64,000 nt of DNA from Lineus longissimus. Its lineage: Eukaryota; Nemertea; Pilidiophora; Heteronemertea; Lineidae. How positions within the stretch are numbered: the first letter of the stretch is position 1; each line of letters begins with the position of its first letter. A program made the translations under genes and the position numbers. Location of the stretch: assembly GCF_910592395.1 (NCBI RefSeq), contig NC_088326.1, positions 3,975,001-4,039,000 on the forward strand, written 5' to 3'. Positions 12,001 through 27,104 of the stretch are shown piece by piece. Below the pieces are notes generated by a model. The model was not told the origin of the DNA. It worked only from the letters and a program-made list of their open reading frames with translations, and ran no database searches.

Positions 12001-15000
12001 GAAAATAACGAATAATGTGTTTTTTCTACTATCTAAGAGTTGAAATATAATAGGAAAAGTATCGAACATATTGATAACAATGGTTTACGAATGAACCAAC
12101 AGGAGAACAAACATACTGCAATAAATCTCAATGGTCTTCTAAGTCGATTACACAATCTTTACAATTGTGCTGCTGTGTCTGATCCTATGTCATAGGACTT
12201 GAAATTATACTAAATTTTCCATTTGGTAATTTTGCCACTGATAATATCGACAGCAAAGTATGTCCAACTCTCGTCTGTGACTTCCATTTCTCGCAAAAGA
12301 GCATCACAATCTACCACCCTCTCATTTGCTTCTGTTGGTTTCATTTCAGTCTCTTTGTTGTGTCTTCCCTTGCCACACAGTCTTCTCACAAAGGCTTTCA
12401 TTATTCTTGCCACTTTTGCGCTCTTAGCAACATCTAGTTTTAGTCCCTCCAAGACATTGTAATCTGGTGCGAAGAACATGGGGATGAAACCCTTGTGGAG
12501 GGCATCATCAAGGTCATCATACACCTTACACACCATCTCACCAAGACTCTGCTCAGACTTCAGGAAATCTTCAACATTCTTCAGAAACATGGACTTCAGA
12601 TGGTAACTGCTGATATAGTCATCGACATTCTTTGGTAGGCCTTCACCTTCAGCGATCATGATGCGGCTTGCATCTGGGTTCCTCAAACATTTGGCAGTTA
12701 CGTACACATTCTTGATCCTGTCCTCAAGGCGATTGAAATGTTCAACCTCGAGATGTGAAAACGATACCCGCCAGAGCTCATCTAATTGTTCATTGGTCAA
12801 CAGCTCTGCTAATTTACTCTTCCTATGAGGTGGTTTAGGTACCAGAAGGTAGCCTCTCTTCTTCAGTTCGGTATGGTCCATCAACCAAGTTCTTTCAGTG
12901 AATTCCTTTTGCCAGCCATCAATGTGAACACAAGGCACAGCATCAACAGACACAAGCAATTTGTTTGATTCATCTTCCCAGTTGAGTAAAACAGGAGTAC
13001 AAGCTTTACGATCTGTGTCTTTCGGAAAACTTAGTGAGCCTTCTATCTCTTGTTTGTGTACTCCATCAACATTAGGATTTGCTTCTAGAGCAGCATGTAA
13101 ATTAGTGTAAAACCCGCTATGAAAACTTTTACTCCCGAACTGATTGTTGATTCCTGAGTAGTGCATATACCCTGAATTTAATGGGATGAGAGGAACATAA
13201 CTCTCCTGAGATAAATGTAGAAATAGAATATCCATTTCATTAGGGAGGCCAACCCTACATCCCTCTGCAACACTTCCACACAGCTTATGTTCAGAATCAG
13301 ATAACGTTTCAAGTGAATCCATAAATTTCAAAATCGCATCTCTGATCTTCTTTGCAGTAAAATGAGAGATTGCCAATACATTTCCTATCCCTGGGATGCG
13401 ACTGAAGTTTTCTATTGGCATGTTGAATATCTCTGCTGGGCTAATTGAGAAGACTTTAAGGTAATTAATGGAATTAGAAAATGGTAGTAAGCTGTCAAAT
13501 TGATGTCTTCCAAGGCTAGCACTGACATTTGTTTCTGTTTCCTTCAGTAACACTAGCCTCACAATATCACTAGATCCATTCAAGCAACTCAACTGAAGGG
13601 GTTTAATTACAGATTCTTTTGAAGTCCGTGTCTTTGAATCAACCACCAGGTCTAACAGCAGTCTAGCAGCAAATGTGTACCCAAGCTTGGCACATTGACA
13701 TAATGCATCTGTTGAGTAAGATATCTGTTTAGTATTTATCCAACATGCTACCATATCGTTATCTTTGAGAAGTAGTGAATAATCAAAAGGATTTAGCACA
13801 CTTGTACATTTTGGGTTAACACCCTGCAGGACCAGGTACTGGACAAGGTCAGTATTGGATAATAGAGATGCCAGGTGCATCACATTCAGCACATTCTTAT
13901 CACTGGCATTCGGGTCAGCCCCTGAATTGATAAGATGCTTGACCATATCTAGCTTACCCTCCAATGACGAGAGCATTATTGGGGTCTGACCTGTGACATT
14001 TCTACAATTGATATCAAAGCCCTGACTGAGGAGGTAATCAACAAGATCAGGATTTGATGACCGAGATGCCCAGTGCATCACATTCTCCCCGTTCTTATCA
14101 CTGGCATTCAGGTCAGCCCCTGAATTGATAAGATGTTTGACCATATCTAACTTACCCTCCCTTGCCGAGAGCAATATTGGGGTCTGACCTGTGACATTTC
14201 TACAATTGACATCAAAGCCCTGACTTAGGAGATAATCAACAAGATTAGGATTTGATGACCGAGATGCCAGGTGCATCACATTCTCCCCGTCCTTATCACT
14301 GGCATTCAGGTTAGCCCCTGAATTGATAAGATGCTTGACCATATCTAACTTACCCTGCAATGCCGAGAGCAATATTGGGGTCTGACCTGTGACATTTCTA
14401 CAATTGATATCAAAGCCCTGACTAAGGAGGTAATCAACAAGATCAGGATTTGATGACCGAGATGCCCGGTGCATCACATTCTCCCCGTTCTTATCACTGG
14501 CATTCAGGTCAGCCCCTGAATTGATAAGATGTTTGACCATATCTAACTTACCCTCCCTTGCCGAGAGCAATATTGGGGTCTGACCTGTGACATTTCTACA
14601 ATTGACATCAAAGCCCTGACTTAGGAGATAATCAACAAGATTAGGATTTGATGACCGAGATGCCAGGTGCATCACATTCTCCCCGTCCTTATCACTGGCA
14701 TTCAGGTTAGCCCCTGAATTGATAAGATGCTTGACCATATCTAGCTTACCCTGCAATGCCGAGAGCAATATTGGGGTCTGACCTGTGACATTTCTACAAT
14801 TGATATCAAAGCCCTGACTAAGGAGGTAATCAACAAGATCAGGATTTGATGACCGAGATGCCCGGTGCATCACATTCTCCCCGTTCTTATCACTGGCATT
14901 CAGGTCAGCCCCTGAATTGATAAGATGTTTGACCATATCTAACTTATCCTCCCTTCCCGAGAGCAATATTGGGGTCTGACCTGTGACATTTCTACAATTG

Positions 15001-18000
15001 ACATCAAAGCCCTGACTTAGGAGATAATCAACAAGATTAGGATTTGATGACCGAGATGCCAGGTGCATCACATTCTCCCCGTCCTTATCACTGGCATTCA
15101 GGTTAGCCCCTGAATTCATAAGATGCTTGACCATATCTAACTTACCCTGCAATGCCGAGAGCAATATTGGGGTCTGACCTGTGACATTTCTACAATTGAT
15201 ATCAAAGCCCTGACTAAGGAGGTAATCAACAAGATCAGGATTTGATGACCGAGATGCCCGGTGCATCACATTCTCCCCATTCTTATCACTGGCATTCAGG
15301 TCAGCCCCTGAATTGATAAGATGCTTGACCATATCTAGCTTACCCTCCCTTGCCGAGAGCAATATTGGGGTCTGACCTGTGACATTTCTACAATTGATAT
15401 CAAAGCCCTGACTAAGGAGGTAATCAACAAGATTAGGATTTGATGACCGAGATGCCAGGTGCATCACATTCTCCCCGTCCTTATCACTGGCATTCAGGTT
15501 AGCCCCTGAATTGATAAGATGCTTGACCATATCTAACTTACCCTGCAATGCCGAGAGCAATATTGGGGTCTGACCTGTGACATTTCTACAATTGATATCA
15601 AAGCCCTGACTAAGGAGGTAATCAACAAGATCAGGATTTGATGACCGAGATGCCCGGTGCATCACATTCTCCCCGTTCTTATCACTGGCATTCAGGTCAG
15701 CCCCTGAATTGATAAGATGTTTGACCATATCTAACTTATCCTCCCTTGCCGAGAGCAATATTGGGGTCTGACCTGTGACATTTCTACAATTGACATCAAA
15801 GCCCTGACTAAGGAGGTAATCAACAAGATCAGGATTTGATGACCGAGATGCCAGGTGCATCACATTCTCCCCGTCCTTATCACTGGCATTCAGGTTAGCC
15901 CCTGAATTGATAAGATGCTTGACCATATTCAACTCACCCTGCAATGCCGAGAGCAATATTGGGGTCTGACCTGTGACATTTCTACAATTGATATCAAAGC
16001 CCTGACTAAGGAGATAATCAACAAGATCAGGATTTGATGACCGAGATGCCCGGTGCATCACATTCTCCCCGTTCTTATCACTGGCATTCAGGTCAGCCCC
16101 TGAATTGATAAGATGTTTGACCATATCTAGCTTACCCTCCCTTGCCGAGAGCAATATTGGGGTCTGACCTGTGACATTTCTACAATTGATATCAAAGCCC
16201 TGACTAAGGAGGTAATCAACAAGATCAGGATTTGATGGCCGAGATGCCAGGTGCATCACATTCTCCCCGTTCTTATCACTGGCATTCAGGTCAGCCCCTG
16301 AATTGATAAGATGCTTGACCATATCTAACTCACCCTGCAATGCCGAGAGCAATATTGGGGTCTGACCTTTGACATTTCTACAATTGATATCAAAGCCCTG
16401 ACTAAGGAGGTAATCAACAAGATTAGGATTTGATGACCGAGATGCCCGGTGCATCACATTCTCCCCATTCTTATCACTGGCATTCAGGTTAGCCCCTGAA
16501 TTGATAAGATGCTTGACCATATCTAACTTACCCTGCAATGCCGAGAGCAATATTGGGGTCTGACCTGTGACATTTCTACAATTGATATCAAAGCCCTGAC
16601 TAAGGAGGTAATCAACAAGATCAGGATTTGATGACCGAGATGCCCGGTGCATCACATTCTCCCCGTTCTTATCACTGGCATTCAGGTCAGCCCCTGAATT
16701 GATAAGATGTTTGACCATATCTAACTCACCCTGCAATGCCGAGAGCAATATTGGGGTCTGACCTGTGACATTTCTACAATTGATATCAAAGCCCTGACTA
16801 AGGAGGTAATCAACAAGATCAGGATTTGATGACCGAGATGCCAGGTGCATCACATTCTCCCCGTCCTTATCACTGGCATTCAGGTTAGCCCCTGAATTGA
16901 TAAGATGCTTGACCATATCTAACTTACCCTGCAATGCCGAGAGCAATATTGGGGTCTGACCTGTGACATTTCTACAATTGATATCAAAGCCCTGACTAAG
17001 GAGGTAATCAACAAGATCAGGATTTGATGACCGAGATGCCCGGTGCATCACATTCTCCCCGTTCTTATCACTGGCATTCAGGTCAGCCCCTGAATTGATA
17101 AGATGTTTGACCATATCTAACTCACCCTGCAATGCCGAGAGCAATATTGGGGTCTGACCTGTGACATTTCTACAATTGATATCAAAGCCCTGACTAAGGA
17201 GGTAATCAACAAGATCAGGATTTGATGACCGAGATGCCAGGTGCATCACATTCTCCCCGTTCTTATCACTGGCATTCAGGTCAGCCCCTGAATTGATAAG
17301 ATGCTTGACCATATCTAACTCACCCTGCAATGCCGAGAGCAATATTGGGGTCTGACCTTTGACATTTCTACAATTGATATCAAAGCCCTGACTAAGGAGG
17401 TAATCAACAAGATTAGGATTTGATGACCGAGATGCCCGGTGCATCACATTCTCCCCATTCTTATCACTGGCATTCAGGTTAGCCCCTGAATTGATAAGAT
17501 GCTTGACCATATCTAACTTACCCTGCAATGCCGAGAGCAATATTGGGGTCTGACCTGTGACATTTCTACAATTGATATCAAAGCCCTGACTAAGGAGGTA
17601 ATCAACAAGATCAGGATTTGATGACCGAGATGCCCGGTGCATCACATTCTCCCCGTTCTTATCACTGGCATTCAGGTCAGCCCCTGAATTGATAAGATGT
17701 TTGACCATATCTAACTCACCCTGCAATGCCGAGAGCAATATTGGGGTCTGACCTGTGACATTTCTACAATTGATATCAAAGCCCTGACTAAGGAGGTAAT
17801 CAACAAGATCAGGATTTGATGACCGAGATGCCCGGTGCATCACATTCTCCCCGTTCTTATCACTGGCATTCAGGTCAGCCCCTGAATTGATAAGATGTTT
17901 GACCATATCTAACTTACCCTGCAATGCCGAGAGCAATATTGGGGTCTGACCTGTGACATTTCTACAATTGATATCAAAGCCCTGACTAAGGAGGTAATCA

Positions 18001-21000
18001 ACAAGATCAGGATTTGATGACCGAGATGCCCGGTGCATCACATTCTCCCCGTTCTTATCACTGGCATTCAGGTCAGCCCCTGAATTGATAAGATGTTTGA
18101 CCATATCTAACTCACCCTGCAATGCCGAGAGCAATATTGGGGTCTGACCTGTGACATTTCTACAATTGATATCAAAGCCCTGACTAAGGAGGTAATCAAC
18201 AAGATTAGGATTTGATGACCGAGATGCCAGGTGCATCACATTCTCCCCGTCCTTATCACTGGCATTCAGGTTAGCCCCTGAATTGATAAGATGCTTGACC
18301 ATATCTAACTTACCCTGCAATGCCGAGAGCAATATTGGGGTCTGACCTGTGACATTTCTACAATTGATATCAAAGCCCTGACTAAGGAGGTAATCAACAA
18401 GATCAGGATTTGATGACCGAGATGCCCGGTGCATCACATTCTCCCCGTTCTTATCACTGGCATTCAGGTCAGCCCCTGAATTGATAAGATGTTTGACCAT
18501 ATCTAACTTACCCTCCCTTGCCGAGAGCAATATTGGGGTCTGACCTGTGACATTTCTACAATTGATATCAAAGCCCTGACTAAGGAGGTAATCAACAAGA
18601 TCAGGATTTGATGACCGAGATGCCCGGTGCATCACATTCTCCCCATTCTTATCACTGGCATTCAGGTCAGCCCCTGAATTGATAAGATGCTTGACCATAT
18701 TCAACTCACCCTGCAATGCCGAGAGCAATATTGGGGTCTGACCTGTGACATTTCTACAATTGATATCAAAGCCCTGCTTAAGGAGATAATCAACAAGATC
18801 AGGATTTGATGACCGAGATGCCCGGTGCATCACATTCTCCCCGTTCTTATCACTGGCATTCAGGTCAGCCCCTGAATTGATAAGATGTTTGACCATATCT
18901 AACTTACCCTCCCTTGCCGAGAGCAATATTGGGGTCTGACCTGTGACATTTCTACAATTGACATCAAAGCCCTGACTAAGGAGATAATCAACAAGATTAG
19001 GATTTGATGACCGAGATGCCAGGTGCATCACATTCTCCCCGTCCTTATCACTGGCATTCAGGTTAGCCCCTGAATTGATAAGATGCTTGACCATATCTAA
19101 CTTACCCTGCAATGCCGAGAGCAATATTGGGGTCTGACCTGTGACATTTCTACAATTGATATCAAAGCCCTGACTAAGGAGATAATCAACAAGATCAGGA
19201 TTTGATGACCGAGATGCCCGGTGCATCACATTCTCCCCGTTCTTATCACTGGCATTCAGGTCAGCCCCTGAATTGATAAGATGTTTGACCATATCTAACT
19301 TACCCTCCCTTGCCGAGAGCAATATTGGGGTCTGACCTGTGACATTTCTACAATTGATATCAAAGCCCTGACTAAGGAGGTAATCAACAAGATCAGGATT
19401 TGATGACCGAGATGCCCGGTGCATCACATTCTCCCCGTTCTTATCACTGGCATTCAGGTCAGCCCCTGAATTGATAAGATGTTTGACCATATCTAACTTA
19501 CCCTCCCTTGCCGAGAGCAATATTGGGGTCTTACCTGTGACATTTCTACAATTGACATCAAAGCCCTGACTAAGGAGATAATCAACAAGATTAGGATTTG
19601 ATGACCGAGATGCCAGGTGCATCACATTCTCCCCGTCCTTATCACTGGCATTCAGGTTAGCCCCTGAATTGATAAGATGCTTGACCATATCTAACTTACC
19701 CTGCAATGCCGAGAGCAATATTGGGGTCTGACCTGTGACATTTCTACAATTGATATCAAAGCCCTGACTAAGGAGGTAATCAACAAGATCAGGATTTGAT
19801 GACCGAGATGCCCGGTGCATCACATTCTCCCCGTTCTTATCACTGGCAATCAGGTCAGCCCCTGAATTGATAAGATGTTTGACCATATCTAACTCACCCT
19901 GCAATGCCGAGAGCAATATTGGGGTCTGACCTGTGACATTTCTACAATTGATATCAAAGCCCTGACTAAGGAGGTAATCAACAAGATCAGGATTTGATGA
20001 CCGAGATGCCCGGTGCATCACATTCTCCCCGTTCTTATCACTGGCATTCAGGTCAGCCCCTGAATTGATAAGATGTTTGACCATATCTAACTTACCCTCC
20101 CTTGCCGAGAGCAATATTGGGGTCTGACCTGTGACATTTCTACAATTGATATCAAAGCCCTGACTAAGGAGGTAATCAACAAGATCAGGATTTGATGACC
20201 GAGATGCCCGGTGCATCACATTCTCCCCATTCTTATCACTGGCATTCAGGTCAGCCCCTGAATTGATAAGATGCTTGACCATATTCAACTCACCCTGCAA
20301 TGTCGAGAGCAATATTGGGGTCTGACCTGTGACATTTCTACAATTGATATCAAAGCCCTGACTAAGGAGATAATCAACAAGATCAGGATTTGATGACCGA
20401 GATGCCCGGTGCATCACATTCTCCCCGTTCTTATCACTGGCATTCAGGTCAGCCCCTGAATTGATAAGATGTTTGACCATATCTAACTTACCCTCCCTTG
20501 CCGAGAGCAATATTGGGGTCTGACCTGTGACATTTCTACAATTGATATCAAAGCCCTGACTAAGGAGGTAATCAACAAGATCAGGATTTGATGACCGAGA
20601 TGCTTTGTGCATCACATTCTCCCCATTCTTATCACTGGCATTCAGGTCAGCCCCTGAATTGATAAGATGCTTGACCATATTCAACTCACCCTGCAATGCC
20701 GAGAGCAATATTGGGGTCTGACCTGTGACATTTCTACAATTGATATCAAAGCCCTGACTAAGGAGATAATCAACAAGATCAGGATTTGATGACCGAGATG
20801 CCCGGTGCATCACATTCTCCCCGTTCTTATCACTGGCATTCAGGTCAGCCCCTGAATTGATAAGATGTTTGACCATATCTAACTTACCCTCCCTTGCCGA
20901 GAGCAATATTGGGGTCTGACCTGTGACATTTCTACAATTGACATCAAAGCCCTGACTAAGGAGATAATCAACAAGATTAGGATTTGATGACCGAGATGCC

Positions 21001-24000
21001 AGGTGCATCACATTCTCCCCGTCCTTATCACTGGCATTCAGGTTAGCCCCTGAATTGATAAGATGCTTGACCATATCTAGCTTACCCTCCCTTGCCGAGA
21101 GCAATATTGGGGTCTTACCTGTGACATTTCTACAATTGACATCAAAACCCTGACTGAGGAGGTAATCAACAAGATCAGGATTTGATGACCGAGATGCCAG
21201 GTGCATCACATTCTCCCCGTTCTTATCACTGGCATTCAGGTCAGCCCCTGAATTGATAAGATGCTTGACCATATCTAACTTACCCTCCAATGCCGAGAGC
21301 AATATTGGGGTCAAACCTGTGACATTTCTACAATTGACATCAAAGCCCTGACTAAGGAGGTAATCAACAAGATCAGGATTTGATGACCGAGATGCCAGGT
21401 GCATCACATTCTCCCCGTTCTTATCACTGGCATTCAGGTCAGCCCCTGAATTGATAAGATGATTGACCATATCTAACTTACCATTGAATGCCGAGAGCAA
21501 TATTGGGGTCTGACCTGTGACATTTCTACAATTGATATCAAAGCCCTGACTAAGGAGGTAATCAACAAGATCAGGATTTGATGACCGAGATGCTTTGTGC
21601 ATCACATTCTCCCCGTTCTTATCACTGGCATTCAGGTCAGCCCCTGAATAGACAAGAGATTTCACTCTACCTAGGTTACCCTGCGATGCTGAGAGAAATA
21701 ACTGGATTTTACGTGTGTCAGTTCCAAAAATGATATCAATGCTCCGACTAAGAAAAACAACCAAGTTGTCCACAAGACCGGGATGGGATGATTGTGATGC
21801 CATTTGCATTAATGTTAGTTGTTGGCCTTATAGTCTTCTATGTCAAATCATATGCTGTATGGGTTAAAAATGTACTATCTAAAAAGATTTTGAATTGAGT
21901 GATGCGTGCTTCTCCCTTTATTAGGCTCATGTAACTTTCAAAAAATGAAGTTTCGGCTGCTAGAAGGGCTAGAAGTGCTTCTCTTTGAAATCATGAGTTC
22001 TCTTCTACCTCACGCAATTATTGCTGAAGACTTTTCAAAAGCATTTGTTTAACTGAAAAAAAGTACTGAAAGGGTCGAGCCGTTCAAATAAATATAGTCT
22101 AGAATTCCTTGGTTCAGCTGATATTAACCCACCATTTGCAGAATTAGGCTATAAACTATAAGAAAGTCATCGCTAAATGCTGGTTACAACAAATAAGCAG
22201 ACATGTTAACACAAATAACATTTCACATTTGGTAGTGGTACCTGATGAAAAAATATTGCATTACCTGTAAAGTATCTATCTCAAGTGTGAGACTTGACGA
22301 CTCTTCCGTGATCTAGCCCCAAAATGGTATGTCAGTCTGTAATGTTTCTTTCTGTTCTTGTTGCAAGTCCCCTTGTCCAGTCTTCTCTTCTTCTTATGAT
22401 TCACAATGGCACAGCAAAGTTCAAACGTAATCCAATGAAATCCTGGTCTCTGAATAGAAACACATCCAAAAAGGAACTGGTTTGTTTGGCCACAGTAGTG
22501 CTGCTTTTCTGGTCCTGGGCAGGAACTGGTTGGGTCAGCCACAGTAGTGCTGCTATGCTGGTCCTGGGTAGGAACTGGTTTGGTAAGCTACAGTTGTGCT
22601 GCTTTGCTGGTCCTGGGCAAGATGATGTTGGGCAGCAACAGTTGTGCTGCTATACTGGTCCTGGGCAGGAACTGGTTGGGTCAGCCACAATTGTGCTGCT
22701 TTGCTGGTCCCGGGCAGGAACTGGTTGGGTCAGCCACAGATGTGCTGCTATACTGGTCCTGGGCACGAACTGGTTTGGTAAGCTACAGTTGTGCTGCTTT
22801 GCTGGTCCTGGGTAGGAACTGGTTTGGTCAACCGCAGATGTTCTGCTATACTGGTTCTGGGCAGGAACTGGTTGAGTCAGCCACAGATGTGCTGCTATGC
22901 TGGTCCTGGGTAGGAACTGGTTTGGTCAACCGCAGATGTGCTGCTATAGTGGTCCTGGGCACGAACTGGTTGGCACAGCCACAGATGTGCTGCTATGCTG
23001 GTCCTGGGTAGGAACTGGTTGGGTCAGCCACAGTTGTGCTGCTTTGCTGGTCCTGGGCAAGAACTGGTTTGTTCTCCTTCACTGATACTGCTATGCTGGT
23101 CCTGGGCAGGAACTGGTTGGGTCAACCAAGTTTGTGCTGCGGTTTGGTGGTCCAGGGTAGGTGAGCCAAATTGTGCTGCTATGCTGGTCCTTCATCGGAA
23201 CTGGTTAGCTGAGTCCAAGTTTTTTGTTAATCCCTGATCGTCAGCAGAGCCGTTCAATGTCTAGCCCTGTATGATCTTTTCATGACATTTGTCTTAAATT
23301 TGTCTTAAATTTGGCAAAAGTAGCGAAATGCGTATCATTTGAGAAAGTTGGGTCGAGTTCGACTTGGCCAGTTACTGGTTCTCATAACCTTAATTCCAAA
23401 TCAGCTCGGGTCCTGGTCATTTATAGGCGCTGTTCTGATATGTGAACTTGACATGCCAGCCTTGATTGATTGATCTTTAATGTCAATGAGTCCAAGTAGA
23501 GTGTTTTGAATCTGGTCTGATTGTTGATTCGGCCATGGTGTACTCAAACTTGGCTAGTCCTCTTCCCCAAATAGTAAAATTCACTGTATTTACCTCGTAT
23601 TCAGAGGACATGGAAAGAATTTTAGATGGTAAAACCACAAATGGCTCATCAGGGTGGAGCTTATTCCGATTCTGTAGCATAAAGCGACTAGGAGTATCAC
23701 TCCCCCTGGATAGTGTAGCGGTAAAAGGGCTTATAATATTTGTCACCGTATAAACTTCGCAACTCTGAACTCGAACCCAAAGACTAAACCAACTAAGATA
23801 TATATTTACATTATTTATTATCCACGTCCCTCTAACCTCATATCTACAACCGACACTAAAATATTTACAAAAATAAAGCGCACAATAAAATATCAACAAG
23901 AGATCATATAAAAGAATCTTACCATGCTGTAAGGTCAAGGGTGAAGTCAATTAAAAATGCTCTGGCGCTTTTCAAGAGAAATATCTTGTTTAGCTACAGA

Positions 24001-27000
24001 GGGTAAAAAGGGTTGTTTTCTGGATCTGCCAGGATGACTTACTAAAAACATCTGAACATCATTATTTATACTTAATTACACACACCCCTAATGGGTAAAT
24101 AGCCTAGCCCAAATATCAGGCTCTGAGCCAACTAGCACTCAGTAATTAAGGAAACAACCAATCAGTACACAGCAGCATCAATACAAGATTATCAGACAGG
24201 GCCAAGGGCAGGAGCCTAGTAACCAGCTGCTAATCAGGAAGATCATAAAAGGGTCAAACAGCTTAAAAGATAAAGATTATAAAACAATGGAAAGGGGCAA
24301 TTAAGAAAGCAGGTGTTGAAACTCATAACGGTTAACGATCCTGGGTATCTGGGTTCACCAGGGTTAGGGAGGAACATAGAAATAATAATTACAGATATTA
24401 ATAAGCAATTCCTAATATTGTCACAATAGGATGCTGGTCTATCGCAGGTTAACTTCTCAGCAGGCCTGGTACCAATTTCCTCCTGGGTGGAGAGAAGCAA
24501 GTGGGGTTAAGTGCCTTGCCCAAGGACACAAAGACGAAACAGTGCTGAACCGTCCGAGTGTTGAAGCTACGACCTAATGGTTATGATAAGTAAGCCCGGC
24601 GCTATAACCACCTTGCCACTGATCACCCTATGATGGGAGGGTCAATGTAAATCATGGTTTGCGATAATGATAATCGATTCTACCATGGCCCATCATTGAT
24701 CAAAACTTATGCCTTTGTAACCCTGTCTACTCTAGCCTATAAAAATCGTTGTTATTGGGGATTCAAAGGTTTGTAAAAATTTTAAGGGTTCTTCTTTTTG
24801 TAACTCTTTTGACTGATATTGCAAGTGGCTGCCTCTAACCTTTATCATGTGCCTGATATATCAGTTGAAGAACTCTAAAACTTCTCTAAGGTCACACGGC
24901 CCACGCCAAGATCAAACGTTTAGAATATAACTGAAGCAGTTAATATTGACATACAAATAAATCATTTTGATAATTCATTAAAAATATTTATCTGACCTTT
25001 TCAAATACTTGACTGGGAGTTATTTTGAAAATTTATCTGACCTGTTTTTGTCATAATCTCAAGCGTTCCTTTCTGTCATGAATCAGATGGTTTTGATTCT
25101 ACCCCACAAATTTGGAAATCCTTGCCTTTTCTTTTAAAAATATCTCGCATGTTGAAAGGTCTTCTGAAATTTGCATGAATAGGCTGCATTCACCCTGAAA
25201 TTGTTTTCCGCAGAGCACTCTCCAGATTATGAATTGGTTACACCAGTTTCAAAACGGCTGCACCACACTTGGCATAATGCGCTTTCGGTTTAATTAGGAA
25301 AGTGTCACTCTTGCAGTGTAACAAAAAACTTTCGTACTAGCTCAAATGTGACTGCCCCCCCCCCACCAAATTGTTTATGGCTTTCATCCAGTCCTAATTA
25401 GAGATTTAATTTTCTTTTTGGAACATAGTAATGACCGTTTTAACTAAAAATCGACCTATGAGGACTGTTTAAAAAAAAACAATTTTTCAAAACAAATACA
25501 ATTCTCCATTATAGTCGTTTCACACGCCCTGCCGACAGATTGTTTTAATGCGTATTAACACACCACACTACAAGTTTCAATGCAACTTTGTTAAAGCGCA
25601 TTCAATTTGATTTAGGCACCAGTTTGAAAACGGTATGAACCAACTCGAGTGTGGCACCCCAATACATATCAAAATTTTAATGCGCATTCAATTCGGTTAA
25701 GGGGGATCAGTGGAAGAGTGGTTTGTGCACCAGGCTTATAACCAGGAGGTCAAAGGTTGGATACTTGGAAGGATCAACACTGTTTCATCTTTCTTTGTGT
25801 CCTTGGGCAAGGCTCTTAACCCTACTTGCTTCTCTCCACCCAGGAGTAAATGGGTACCAGGCTTGCCTGGGAAGTAGACCTGTCAGAGACCAGCATCCGA
25901 TCCAGGGGGAGTATAATCCTAGTTGCTTAATGCTACGGAAACCGGGATAAGCTCAAGCCGGATGAGCTGTTCGCAGTGGCCCAATTCAGTTTAAAATTCC
26001 ATGCTGACCACAGCATTAGCCATTTGAAATGATTGGAAATATCACACTATCTCTCTCTGTTCAACTCGATAAAAATACAAATGCATTGTTTGATGTGTAC
26101 CTGACAATAGGGTCATCTTTGTGAGATTGTGAAATGGGTTGGGGAAACCTTTCCAAGACTTGCCCTTTCTGTGGACAGGCACAGAAAGGTCCTGGATCTG
26201 CAGAACGCCAGCCCAACTGACAAAACTCATCAAAGAATTGGTCTGCAGAGGTGTAATTGAGAAGTGACTGTTGCAACTGAATGCCCAAGTGCCTGGCGAG
26301 AGTGGAGATTGGACATTTGCCCAGGCCCATCACCCCTGAGGTGGATTGGCTTGCAAGCAGGTAACAATTTTGTCGGGAAAGGGGGTCTTTTCAGCAGGAG
26401 TGATTTTACCAGAATCTCAAGTTACTTCCCGAAATACGATAAAAAGGGGTACAAATCTATTCTTGAGGTCAAGATTGCAGACCCACGGCCGTTCCTGCCC
26501 AAAAGTACACCACAACACATTGGCCCAAGTTCGGGCACAAGGAGTCGGGCCCAGCCCTTGGATCCGTACAAAAGCCCAGCAGGTTCATTCAGACTCATTA
26601 TGCAATATTCAAAACTCGACCTGGCATGTTTGTGAATGTATGTGTGATGTTTTCTAACTCGAAAATGACTTACTTTACTAGTGGACTTCGGGAAAAACAT
26701 TTTTGGTGGGGGGGGCGGGGTGTTGTAAAGGGGAGTAATTTTTGATAAAATACAGTACAGGAGCATAGCTAACAACTCTATTGATCTAAGAAGAAGCTAC
26801 TACAAAAGACTAAATGCAGCAATCTCTAATATTTTTCTTTGTCTGGATGTTTGAAGAGGGGCTGTTGGGGGTGAAAGACCGGCATCCAGTGGAAATCTCT
26901 GCAAAAGACTCCGGCCATCAAGGTGTTAAGCAATTATACTCTTCGCTATTTTCCTTCTGGTGTCATTTTTAGCTCACCTCTTAGCAGAGGTGAGCTTATC

Positions 27001-27021
27001 CCATACCGTGGCGTCCGTCGT

Positions 27022-27104
<83 letters not shown>

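Noticed and set aside
22324-23237. Trp/Leu/Gly-rich open frames
   Set aside because: Translation of a 49-bp minisatellite in shifting frames, with no domain and no splice support.
23483-23950. 155-codon minus-strand open frame
   Set aside because: No recognisable motif and no splice or start context; it is within chance expectation for a window this size.
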